This document shows, piece by piece, positions 23,130-34,529 of a stretch of 64,000 bases of DNA (within the stretch, counting starts at the first letter, position 1; each line of letters starts with the position of its first letter). The notes under the pieces were generated by a model. The model was not told where the DNA came from. It saw only the letters and a program-made list of their open reading frames with translations, and ran no database searches. Both the position numbers and the translations under genes were made by a program. The DNA is from Sphagnum compactum (taxonomy: Eukaryota > Bryophyta > Sphagnopsida > Sphagnales), in NCBI GenBank assembly GCA_965153455.1, contig OZ234504.1, forward strand, positions 11,532,001 through 11,596,000. Reading direction: 5' to 3'.

Positions 23130-26080
23130 ATCAATACTTTCGACAAATTATTTCAAAATGATGTGTGTAATTTAATAAATGTATGTAATCGACATGTATG
23201 CAACCCAACTTGTTATAAAACAAATGTGGATGTTTTAAAAAAACTATGTAGATACAGTTTCTTTCAACTTTTAATTAATGAAACTCATTTTGATAACAAA
23301 ATAAAACTTTTACACATTAAAAGAACTAATAAATGGCTAAACAATGCAAACCCATGGATATTATCAATATCTAGATGTAATCATGATTTGAAGTTCATGG
23401 TAACATCGGGTAAGATAGTAAATTTTTAATTTATTATATTATAGACTACATAACAAAAACATCCATTTACATTATGCACATGTATTCTCTTAATAAATAG
23501 TAATACAAAAAAACCACAATTATTGAAAATACAAAATTGTATGACTCGATTGATAAAAGTTGATGTTTGATCATTAGATGTTTAAACACAATTGGATGTT
23601 ATATTAGCCATAAAAGCAATAAGTTATTTATTGAACCTAACAGATCACATAACTGATTATGATTTCACTTATATACCTTGGTATAGTTTATCAACTTGAA
23701 AAAAATAAGAAGAAAAACTACAAAACATCCAAATTGAAGAACAAAATAACATTGATAACACTTTTGAAACATTTATAGTTGAAAGAACTTCATCAAATAT
23801 ACAATGCATCATACATAATTTTTGTATAAAATACCAACAAAGATTTGATATATTTGAATTTTTTCCATATGATTTTTTAGTTAAATTAATAAAATAAATA
23901 ACACACGTTGCAACCAATTTCATCACAATCACCCTCAATATGACATTCACAATTATATGAATATAAAATACTTAAAATTTTAAAAATTCAAAATTATACA
24001 ATATCATCACAAGTAAATGAACTTGAAATTATGCTAAATCAATATGTATTCTATTTTCCTCATGGCGGACATTATCCAACATCAAAAAAGACCTCATAAC
24101 AACTTGGGATGTAACATTTAAAACTTCATATCCAACATTTTCTGATTTTATAAAATAATTTTTTTAAAATGTCAATATCTTACATGAATGCAAAGTATCA
24201 AGAAACGTTGATTGTTTATTAAAAGCTTCAATTGAAGACAACATTGATGAAGACAATAAAAATGCTACATCAAAACACTCGCTTTATGATGATGAACTCC
24301 AAACCACGATAGAAAAAGACATTCATAACATATCAATCCAACAAAATGACCTAAAAAAAAATTACAATCATGAAAGCATAGAAATAAAGTACATGTTGTG
24401 TAATGTAAACACATGTTATCTCTTTAAAATAACTAAAACCTTAAAATTTATGAAAAATGAAAAAAAAACTCAACACATTTAAACTTATGATATGAATACC
24501 ATCATTGAAAATCAAAACAATAACAAACTTATGTTAAGTGATCTACAAATAAACATACTTGATATACCAATGTTAGAATTTCAAAATCCATATTGTTTCA
24601 AAAAGAAAATGCATGTAAATGATAATTCACAACAACTTGAAATATGTGAATTACTAAAACATGAAAACTTTAATATCTAATAACAAAAATATTAATTCAC
24701 CCATATCTTTAAAAACTTTCATAGTCAAAAAATATAAATTAAATGATCTACAACTTTCTACCTTTGAAAGATTCATAAAAATGAATTCCACTAATCAACT
24801 ACTACAATACATAGGGGGTGCTGTAGGTACAGGCAAAACACAAATCATCAAAGCTATTAGAAATTGTTTTTTGAAAACAGATAACGAAAATAAATTACGC
24901 ATTATAACATACACTGCAAATGTTGTTTTATTGATAGGTGGAACAACTATCCATTCCTTACTTGGTTTATCAATTGATAAAAATACAATTATAAACAAAT
25001 CCAAAACAATACTAGATAGTTGGTCCAACATTCAATTTATGATAATCGATGAAATATCAATGGTGGGTTGTACGATGCTTATTACAATGCATTTAAAATT
25101 ACAAATATTGAAACAAATTGCCATTTGGAAGACTTAATATAATGTTCATGGGATATTTTTTACAATTTCCACCCATCACTAACACATTATTATTTTCAAC
25201 TAATATCCAACCAAGTTTTATGTTCACAAATTCAACGCCAAAAAAAATTGTAGGTAAAAATATATGGGAAAATTACATTCGCTTAAGTAGCATCATATTA
25301 ACACAACAAATGCAACAGAACAAAGACATAAAGTATGCAACTCTTTTACAAAATCTTCAAAATGGAATAATTTCAAATTCAAAATTTGATTTGTTAAAAA
25401 CATGTTTTTTCACTAATACAAATGTAAATCTCTTTGATGACCCATGGAAAATAGCAACTTTCGTACTACTTAAAAATGAATTATGAAACGCAATTAATCA
25501 ACAAACGATAAACACCAACTCAATAAAATCAAAACAAAAATGTTATATTAGAATGACCACTAATACTTACAAAAAAAGTTCAATACGAAATGACATACAA
25601 TACCTCATAAAACAAACTATTTCAACAAGTAAAACTCAAAATTTAACACCTTTTTGAAATTATACAAAGGAATGAAAGTCATAATCATAGAAAACCTACA
25701 TCCTAAACTAGGAATTGTCAATGGAACCATCAATTATACATTCAAAACATTTTAGTCGACGAATCCCAATGGATTCAAACAAATCATTCAATGCATCCAC
25801 CTACAAATATTTATGTTGATTTAAATGAATTCATTAAAAAACATGACACTTTACAAGACATAACCTTATAAGTTTTACCAAAAATTGTCATACCAATAGT
25901 ACCAATATCCAAAATCTTTCAATATCATCACCAAATATTAAAATCAAATACTTCCAAGACATTTAACATAAATAGATACCAACTATTGCTTGCCCCTACT
26001 TTTTGTCTCACATATGTTAAATCTCAAGGACAAACATTTGATCATAGACTTCAAACAACCACTTAATAACGTACAAGGTT
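23130..26080 (+). mobile_element. Relic of a Helitron-type Rep/PIF1-helicase element
   Basis: Degenerate coding blocks in the order expected for a Helitron RepHel protein. 23160-23415: CNRHVCNPTCYK, then LCRYSFFQLL, NANPWILSISRCNHDLKF. A frameshifted YYIIDYITK follows at about 23433; its paired Tyr residues sit where the Rep two-tyrosine motif is usually found. 24661-25137: PIF1-family helicase with Walker A GAVGTGKTQIIKAI, TIHSLLGLSI, and Walker B-like MIIDEISMVG. 25118-25486, after a frameshift: FMGYFLQFPPI (motif III region). About 25980-26040: LLLAPTFCLTYVKSQGQTF, the late helicase motif. Multiple stops and frameshifts show it is dead. The 5' TC and 3' hairpin-CTRR ends were not located. 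Confidence 0.75.
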
Positions 26081-27182
26081 TTATTAGGTTTTACTTTTAA
26101 AGTCCTTCAACAACTCCATCACTTGTTGGCAAATTCCATTATTGTAAATTTCCTTCATTGTGAATTTGAACCCAATCAAATAAACAAAACCAACATGTTC
26201 TCTGAACTTAATTGATATTATATCAGTTTTTTATTTTTCATTGCCATGAAATTAATTTCTCGTATGAAAAGGATACAAATTTGTAATCAGAAACTCTCCA
26301 TTACACATTCTTTTCAAATACAAAACCAGCTGAACAACTCAACAAATCATTGCACACTAATTTGCTTCGTAAGGGGGTGAAAGAAAAGTGTTAACTGATA
26401 ATCTCATAAAGCTAGACCTCTGTCCTATCTATCATAACCTACTTCATTTCATTGCATATCTGTACAGTCTTAAGAGCCCTGCTCTACTTTTGTTCCATAT
26501 AATCTGAACTCTCTACACTGTCTTCAGCAGTCTTAAACTGTCTCCTATAGCATATCATGATTATGCATGTTGGGTTGCTGAAATAAAACAGCTATTTATA
26601 TCCTTGCAGAAAGACATACCTGTAGATTATAAAATCTGTTTTAGTGCTGTAAATTTGGTATGAAGTACAAAGTGCACATTTGATCTTCAAGGGAAACTGA
26701 AGTAAGCATCACCCTTTTGCTGCAACTTTCCCTTTAGAATAAACTTGGAATAATGTGGATCTAGATAAACCCCCGTTGAATCAGTCTTTTGCAGTAAAGC
26801 TTGATTCACCCAAACAGATGGCCCCAGAACTCCATTGGCAAAGTTGAAGAAGTTTCCTCCACCTCTTTCTGCCAGTCACTTCCATGAGGCCACATGTTTT
26901 ACCCAGGCAGATGGGTGTTGGTAGGTCAGAAAAAAATTCTCATTCTCAATGTTGCCGATGCAGTGGCATATATCCAGGTGGCCACATTCTCTCTGCTTGA
27001 CTTCTCCTCTTGATAGGCCTATCTCAGCGTTTCTTACCAAGTTGACAAAGTCTGCCATAAGCGGCACAGAGATCTGCTTCTCTTAGTCTTGGACTGAACT
27101 ATTGGATTTTTATCAAGAAGCCAAACAGTCAATCACCAACACCATGCCATCTTCATGTCTCAACCAGTGCATGTTGTCTTCT
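26081..27182. other. Boundary of the AT-rich block and 3' region of the TAG gene
   Basis: AT-rich up to about 26,300. It then rises to a gene-like base composition up to 27182, probably the long 3' UTR and flank of the minus-strand glycosylase gene. A 63-codon minus frame at 26876-27067 has no recognisable domain. Confidence 0.4.
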
Positions 27183-30100
27183 CTATATTTCGTCCTCAAA
27201 AGCTTCTTCAATCATTGGAAGCTCTGCCCACACAGGCTCACAAGGAATTGAGCTCAGCCTGCTGTTGTTCAACTGACATTCAGGCTCAAAGGCAGGTGGT
27301 GACTTGCAACCAAAGTTAGAAGTAAGATCCCAAAGATTATCATCTGGCTGGCTCCATCTCTCCACTTCAGGGACCTCATTGTAGGCACCTGTTGGTGACT
27401 TCTGCAAAGCTGCCCACTCTTGATGTCTGAAGCATGTCACCAAATGATCATTCACTAGACCTGCAGCTTGCATTAGTGCATATATAGTTGTTGGTCCTAC
27501 ATATCTGAACCCTCTTCGCAGAAGCTCATTGCTGAGGGCCTCAGACTTGGGTGTTCTTACAGGAACTTGATTTGGGAGCTTGTAATGGCTCACCACTGGC
27601 TTGTAGTTAACAAAACCCCACAGGAAATTTCTCAAGGAGCTGCACTCATCCACTATCTGCAGAAGACACACACTGTATCACACATGAAAAATTCAAAACA
27701 CCCAATCTCTGCTTTGTTTCTGGAAAGTGGAGCACCATAATTTTCAACTTTCTCTGTCTTGTTGAGTGAATTCATATACAGATGTACTGCTGATCTACAA
27801 ACACCATCATAGATTTGTTACAGGCTAACCTGAAGAACTCGTTTGGCATTGTCAATGGCTCCCCTTATTTTGGCCTCTGGAATCCGGATCCTAGGATTGG
27901 CTATCAAAGTAGCTATCTTCTTTTCATCAAACTTGGCCACTACTGCTGGATCAAAACCCATAAATGCAACCCTGCACAGAAGTTGACAAGAAACAGCAAC
28001 TTCAGTGTATGACAGGAAACAAACATTGTATCTCTAAAGCTGCTATCTTCTCATTTTGTCAAACGTCTATATTGCTTGATAGAATCTGTATATCCAGCAC
28101 TACACAAAAGTTGTCAACAGCCAAAGGATTTAAGTAACTGCAGGGGTAACAAAAATCTGCAAATGTCAACAAGTTCCTCAATTATGGTAATGAGGCAAGA
28201 GAAACTCATACAAACCTAAAATCATTGCGCAGAGCAAGAATAGAGGACCAGCTCATGTCAGCCTGTGCACTCTCCAGCACCATCAACTCAAATAGTAGCC
28301 TGCATTGTTGATTCCAAGAACATATCAGTGCAGAATCCACCTACAAAACCCTGCTTTATAAAGCATTATTCACAACTGCCCTGGAGGGTCAAGATTATGA
28401 AAATAAATAGCTATTGACAGCTCTAAAAAACCAGGGATATGAAAAATGGAGAGAACACAATGGGGGAGCATACTTGTCATCATAAATAGGAATGCCCCAT
28501 TCTTCATCATGATATGCAACCATAGCTGCATCTGCAGCAGTGTCAAGAAAAGAGTCCAAAGTTGATTAGGGTTTGAGCTTGGCAACACCACAAGTCTCCC
28601 AGTCTTGTGAGCACCTTATGGTGAGATTAAAACATTTGTGGAAGGCAAACTATTACTGCAGCATCACAAAAGCACAGAATATATCTTCCTCCTCTGTCCT
28701 ACAGTAGTAAGAAACAAACAACATGCATCATTAAGACACCTAATCCTTGCTGATTAGAATCCAAACTGGTTGAAGAGTGTGAGGGGGCAACAGAGAAATA
28801 TACTCACCGCTCTGTGACGTAATCCACCCACACCGCTTCTTGCCATTTATGCTGAGAGGTGACACTGGCAAACTCCCTTCAGGTACCACACGAGAGTTTG
28901 TTTTCAGTGAACCTGAGCTGTGTTTGAACCCTGCCAGTTGCAGCTGCTGCGCCTGAAACTCCTGGACTGACTTCCTTGCAGCTACCATATTGCCTGAACT
29001 CGAAGAGGTGTCTGAATTGTAGTCCCCCCTGCTTGCAATAATACTCTTGGCACTTTTGGATGGCAAAGATCTTGAATGATGCTGGGTGGAAGAAGCTGAA
29101 GGCACAGCCTTCAGGCTAACCAAGTTGCTTGAGGACTGATGACCTGTAATGTTGCTGTGGTGGTAAGTTGTGGTTGATGATGAGCTAGAGGTGGTGACTT
29201 TCCCAGGAGTAGTAGTAGCCAAAGGAATTATTGTTGTGGCTTTGGTGAGGCTTCTCTTGGATCTTGGTAGATGTGTAGCTGTGGGAATGGTAGCCTTGGT
29301 GGCTGTGGCAGAAGATCTCACAGTGAGGTTAGAAGAAAAGGAAGAAGGGCTTGGGGATCTTACAACAGCTCGCAATGGAGATGCTGAACCATTTACAACT
29401 CTGTTAGAAGAAGGGAAGGAAGAACAGGAAGAGACTGAAAATTTTGCACCAGGAGAGGGAGCTGCAGCACCTGGCTGGGTTGCAGCAACATTTACAGTTG
29501 TGAGAGAAAAAGCAGATTGAGCTCTTTCTGAGGATTTTGTTGGCAAAGGCCGTGATGGAGATGCAGGATGATAAGGTGCAACACCAACAGCCAGACGAGG
29601 GGTAGCAGAAGAAGAAGAGCTGTAAGAAGCAGCAGCTGAGTGTTTTGCCATACGAGAGGGAGATGGAGGGCAGGACGTTGTTACGGTGACACAAGTGAGA
29701 GAAGACGAAGAAGAACCTGAGGATTTCAAAAAAGATCGTGGTGACGGAGATGCAGAATGTGGGATAGCTGCTGCACTCACAGACGCGGAATGCCGGCGGA
29801 TCGCAACAGTTTCTGCAGAAGATGAAGAGCTGGAGGATTTGACTCCAGCTGCTGCTACTCCGGAATTCAAAGACCGAGGTGCTCCTCCGCTCCGGGAGGA
29901 GATGATGCTCGTGGTAGTCAGGGAGCCGGGTGCAGCACTAGCTCTAATCGGAGTCGAGGTTTGAGATTTTGCAAGCGCAGCTGAAGAAGACGGGGCAGCA
30001 GCGACAGTTCTTGTAGGAGTGGAAGGGCGAGAAGAAGAAGAAGCAACGGATCTTTGTGCGGTAGATCGAGACACAGAGGGAACAGTTCTTGAAGGGGATG

Positions 30101-30983
30101 AAGGGCGAGCAGCCCCGCTCGAAGTTAAGGAAGATATCGCGGCGGCGCTAGCTTTTGTGAAACTGGATGGCCGAAGAACTTGGGTGTCAGACGAATCTGG
30201 AGAGCTAGCTGGAGGAATCTGCGACAACCGGGTTCTCGAGTTCGAAGAGAGAGACGGAGGCGGCGGCTTCGGGAGACCAGCGGCAGTAGATGGCGGCGCT
30301 GCGGGTGAACGGTTATCCGGACCGAGATTTATTTTGCTTGTACCTAGAGCTGTGGAGGCGGATTGCGATGACGACGACGACCTTGCAAGCTGATTCATGA
30401 GGGAGGTGAACTTTGCAAACTGGCTAGGGACGCTTGAGGAAACGGTCTGCGAAGAAACAGGCTTGGCTGCTGCCAGTAGTGCTGCTGCAGGAGAAGGCGA
30501 GGCTCTTCCGGCCTGAGGGAAATCAATTGAGAGAAGAAAAGCCTCACCAGCAGCCTCCGAGTCGGACGGCTGGAGATGCTCAGAAGCAAGCGATGGAGAT
30601 GACGACGACAGATTTCTCATCAAGCGGCTGCCGAGCTGCTGCTTTCCTTCCGCTGCTGGCAGCTTCTCTTGCGCTGTCGTCGGTGTATTGACGGGTCTTT
30701 CGCGAGGACCAGGAGACGGAACTCTCTTCTCTACTGCCTGTTGTGGCTTCAGTAGTTCCGGCGTGCTGCTGCTGCTGCTCTTCCTCGTCGTTGCAGAAGA
30801 TTTCGCTGGTATCCTCGAAGGACTCCTGCACCAGCCCCCGAGTGGCCGCCTGTTCTCTGCGATCTTCTCCAACACCGTCGCTACAGAGCATACATCCATC
30901 TTCATTGCCACCTCCATCCTGGTCGATGCTGGAGCCACCAACGTAGTAGTAGACTCCCGGACTTTCTCGCGTTCCGTGCACAT
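27183..30983 (-). CDS. DNA-3-methyladenine glycosylase I (TAG) with very long Ser-rich N-terminus
   Basis: Base-excision-repair glycosylase that removes 3-methyladenine. Exons in transcript order: 30983-28808, 28531-28474, 28299-28216, 27971-27830, 27656-27183; the joined frame is 2934 nt (977 residues). Residues ~1-715 are low-complexity, Ser/Ala/Thr/Pro-rich, with many Ser runs. The catalytic domain starts at KKRCGWITSQSD. Likely zinc ligands, by analogy with the E. coli enzyme, are Cys718, His733 (VAYHDEEW), His891 and Cys895 (NDHLVTC). The active-site Glu is probably Glu754 (VLESAQADMSW). Other hallmarks are FLWGFVNYKP, RRGFRYVGPTTIYALMQAAG. Exon 2 has two nearby acceptors; I chose the upstream one because it keeps the usual Cys-to-His spacing of plant TAGs. 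The start is uncertain: ATGs also occur at 30917 and 30905. Plant TAGs are usually 300-450 residues. Confidence 0.85.
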
Positions 30984-32124
30984 CCGAAACAGATGATCTT
31001 GTGTCACGTCTCGCTGCTCTCCAGACGATCCTTTCGTCGCTCAGGTTATCGATCTCGCTGCAAGATCGATGCGACCGATCGATCGAAATGTATCTACGAA
31101 CCTTACTTCTTCTTCAGTGCTAAGAATGTGTGCAGAGACTTGTTTCCAACAGTGCTCATTCCGTGTGAAGTTCTTGTCTACTCCAGAAAGAGCAATGCTT
31201 CTGTATCCTGGATCTTCTGGCGTTACTGATGTTGTAAATCTTTCTACCGGAACTTTGAGCAAGACTAGTAATACTACCTACCTTGCGAAGAAGAAGAAGA
31301 TCGGTTGCCTCCTCTGAGTTCTGATCGTGATTAACGAGCCAGCTTCCGAAACGTGCCGTAAGCGTAATATGTGTTCCGGCAATGCGTTGTTCGCTTCTCA
31401 AACGGTTTCTCGAGACATAAGCTCCCTATCATCATCTGTTCTGTTCCACACAGATGATGATGCTCTTCCGACGCCTTGAACGAAAAACCAAACAGAGTTT
31501 TTTCCTTCTCGAAATGACGATCAATATTTCGGCATACAGTAATAAATAGATCATTAAAAAGACCCAAAAGTATGATGTATGTAGTACTATACTACAAAAA
31601 CACTGCACTTAATACGCAAAAGATAATCTCTAATAATATATATTCTAGATCAACTACAGGTTTCACGAAGACAGACAGAAAGTTGAGATTTAACAAAGAA
31701 TTCACCAGCACATTGAGCACCAGGAAAGGAGACTTATGACTGTACTCTATATGGAACGCGGCACTGGTGCAATTGAGGAGGAAAGGAGAAATTATAGTTT
31801 CAGAATGTGAAGCTGTTTGTCTTATTCCCCACTATGGCAAATAACATACGAGAGGGGCATTGCAGGAAATACGGACAGAGTTCTTAGAAGATTGCTGCAT
31901 GCAACCAGAACAGCGAACGACAACAAAAATGATTTCGCAGCGCACATTTCGAAGATAACGCAACAACAACAACAAAAACAACAAAAAAAAACGTGAAAAA
32001 ACACAGCCCGCGAAAAACAAATGAAGAACAGGGGAAAGAAAAAAAAGGAGAGAGACGAAGTGACGTCATCGGGTCGGTAGGAAAAATACTGCCCAGTAGG
32101 TGGTAGAAGGTATTGTCACCCGCG
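30984..32124. other. Upstream region of the TAG gene
   Basis: No separate gene is supported. Short minus-strand frames at 31041-31567 have gene-like composition and may be 5' UTR or leader exons of the TAG gene. CGATCGATCG-type palindromes occur near 31070-31085. From about 31560 the sequence is AT-richer, with an A-rich tract at 31960-31995. Confidence 0.35.
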
Positions 32125-32129
32125 ATTCT

Positions 32130-32392
32130 GGCACCCAGCCCGTGCTCGAGTATTGCGCCAGTGAAAAAAATCGGGCGCTGAGCACGGGCTGGGTGCCGGA
32201 ATTGCAAGCCCGGTTTTTTAATTTTTAATTTCTCTTTTTGGCGAAATTTCGCCAGTAAAATGATCGAGCACCCAACACTACCTCAGCGATTTTTTTACTG
32301 GCGAAAATTTCGCCAAAAAAGAAAAAATAAATATGTGCTCGATTTTTAAGTGGCGAAAAGATCGCCAAAAAGAGAAATTAAAAAATTGAAAA
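32130..32392. repeat. Nested GC-rich palindromes
   Basis: A perfect 18-bp inverted pair, GGCACCCAGCCCGTGCTC at 32130-32147 against 32180-32197, is followed by TTTTTGGCGAAATTTCGCCA-type palindromes around 32237-32256 and 32297-32316. The block 32214-32270 is also an imperfect inverted copy of 32335-32392. The whole looks like an inverted-repeat element abutting the foldback that follows. Confidence 0.65.
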
Positions 32393-32850
32393 AGAAGTGA
32401 TTTTGGAGGTTTTCAGTCGCCACAAGTGAGGAAAACAAAAAAAGGTAAGATCACCGGATTCAGACACTTGGTATTCATAATGTAGCCAAAAATATAGAAG
32501 GATGATTAAAGATTTGTATTTCATATATCTGATTTATAGCCATATTTGGATAAATATTTCTATGGATGATAGCCACTTTTCCTAAATCTTACTATGGATG
32601 ATACCCACTTAAGCAACATCACAAAATTGAAAAAAAATAAAAATAGGAAGAAGTTGAAAAAGTGGCTATCATCCATAGAAATATTTATCCAAATGTGGCT
32701 ATAAATCAGATATATGAAATATATATCTTTAACCATCCTTCTATATTTTTGGCTCAACACCTTAAACCGAATATAGAAATCTGGGGAAGAAAAAAAGGAT
32801 ATTTTTTCCCCTCACTTCTGGTGATTAAAAACCTCCAAATTCACTTAATT
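32385..32850. mobile_element. Foldback element with ~195-bp arms
   Basis: The left arm (about 32385-32580) is the reverse complement of the right arm (about 32655-32850), with a ~75-bp spacer. The inner ~95 bp (32483-32580 against 32657-32754) differ at only about four positions. The outer part is more diverged but still pairs (GGAGGTTTT at 32405 against AAAACCTCC at 32829). No coding capacity. Confidence 0.75.
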
Positions 32851-32958
32851 TCCAAATTTTATAAATTTTTAGTTTCTTTGTTTTGGCGAGAGTTCAGCAC
32901 TATTAAAAAAAAAGACTAATTCCATGCCTAGTAGGTACCTAGATGGTCAAGTAAAACA

Positions 32959-33044
32959 AATAATAATAATAATAATAATTGCAGAGTTATATAATATTCT
33001 CCATAGCATTTTCCCCCCACTGATATTAATTAATTAATTAATTA
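32959..33044. repeat. AAT and TTAA microsatellites
   Basis: An AAT/TAA tract at about 32959-32979 and a TTAA tetranucleotide tract at about 33024-33044. Confidence 0.8.
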
Positions 33045-33299
33045 GATATATATAAAAAAAACACTAAGGTCTGGGGTCACAGATTATGCCATTTATATGA
33101 GGATTTTTGAAACATGGGGATTTTGGCTTGTGTTAAATTTTCAGTGGCCTAAAGTGTTGGATTTCTCTATCATTTAAGGTATTTGGTGCATATGTTTGTT
33201 TCCCTTACATATTTTGATTTCTCATACTATGGTTGAATTAAAATCTTTTTGTTTGTTTGTGTTGAATTTGCTGGTTCATCATTTTTAGGTTAACATCTT

Positions 33300-33560
33300 G
33301 TTTGTGATTTATCCATAAGATGATTTAGCCAGATTTGGCTACATACAAAATATGAAAGTAGAAAAAAAACAGAATCCTTCTCTATTCTTGGCTACCTACT
33401 GGAACTTATCATCAAAATCTGGCAATTTGGGGGGGAAAAATAAGTCTTCAAAGTCTGGCAAATTTGGGTTAATTTTTTTCATGAAAAATCCTTTGCATAA
33501 GTCAAAATCATAATTTTTCAGGTTGAAATTTGGAGAAACTTTTGTCAAAAAAGAAATGCA
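33300..33560 (+). repeat. Dispersed repeat, foldback-arm family (copy at 33.3 kb)
   Basis: Shares an extended colinear match with 42968-43225. Landmarks in order: TTTAGCCAGATTTGGCTAC, AATATGAAAGTAG, CAGAATCCTT, TTCTTGGCTA, CTGGCAA/TTTGGG, then TTTTTCAGGTTGAAATTTGG. Its first 100 bp resemble the arms of the foldback at 32.4-32.85 kb. Confidence 0.65.
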
Positions 33561-33731
33561 CTGGTGGGTGGAGCATGGAAAACAATTGAGTTTTTTCTTT
33601 AAAAAAACACAATCAATTTTGTATGAAGCCTTCCTGTACAACAAATCAAAATGCTTGAAAATTTACATTTCATGAGGGTTTTTTAGGATTTAGTTGACAC
33701 CATAATGGCAAAGGTGAAATGGGTAGGATAG

Positions 33732-34110
33732 TAGAGTTATCCGTAAAGTCAGGCGATTAGGGGGCGAGAACAGCATCATAATAGGGCATCAAATGCATAA
33801 CTGGGATTGAAAATTTTATAAACTAACTTTTCCACCAATTTTGGTGGTAAACTGAGTTTCATCCTGTGTTTCCTTTTTCCTGAGCGCCTGCACTGCTGCT
33901 ACATATATTTTCACTGCTCCTCCTACCTGTACAACTACTATAAATTACTCCCGAACGTTGTGCATTAAATGCTGCTGAGTTTCAGCATTTCATACCTAGG
34001 TTTGATAAAATTTCCAAACTTTGCGGATACCACAGAAATAGGGGATAGGGGGCGAAAGAAAGCAGAGGAGATGGGGGGTGAAAGAGAGGGTGACTTTACG
34101 GATAACTATA
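33732..34110. mobile_element. MITE-like element with ~18-bp terminal inverted repeats
   Basis: The left end TAGAGTTATCCGTAAAGTCA (33732-33751) is matched by the inverted TGACTTTACGGATAACTATA (34091-34110) with one mismatch. The interval is ~380 bp and non-coding, and GC-richer than its surroundings near both ends. A TA or TAG/ATA target duplication is possible but not clear. Confidence 0.65.
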
Positions 34111-34426
34111 GTGCATGATATAAAATTATGGGGGGCATACTCAAGTCTGGCCATGTTGCAGAGCGAGTTCTAACTTCTAGCTTCTAACTTCTCCAGAGAA
34201 GAAGAGGATGGAATCCGCAGTGTCAGTGATTGTTTTCTCTTTAGAAGAAAGTTCAAACTTCATGCAAGTTTCAATTGTGGGTCAGAGATACTTGTTTGGA
34301 TTTCCTTGCATTAATTAGCTTCCCCAAGACTCTATAGAATGAAGGAAGTTTTGGGATTTTGACAGACATACAGAAATGACTCATGAGCAGGCAGAAAAGT
34401 AATTGTTTTTTTTTTTTTTTTTTTTT

Positions 34427-34525
34427 GAGCCCTTTCATTGTTATTGTGCTTATTGCTATCATAATTACTGCCTAGGGTTAAAAGTAATTATGATAGCAAT
34501 AAGCACAATAACAATGAAAGGGCTC
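34427..34525. repeat. Perfect 43-bp inverted repeat (hairpin)
   Basis: The arm 34427-34469 is the exact reverse complement of 34483-34525, with a 13-nt loop. After one mismatch the pairing continues: a poly-T run left of the first arm (about 34405-34426) faces an A run right of the second. An RNA from either strand would form a near-perfect stem of about 50 bp. Confidence 0.9.
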
Positions 34526-34529
34526 CAAA

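Noticed and set aside
23130-26080. Host PIF1 helicase gene
   Set aside because: Multiple stops and frameshifts, very AT-rich sequence, and Rep-type blocks upstream fit a dead Helitron rather than a host gene.
29170-30393. Several plus-strand frames of 90-120 codons
   Set aside because: They are antisense to the Ser-rich TAG exon; Ser codon runs leave the other strand open. No motifs.
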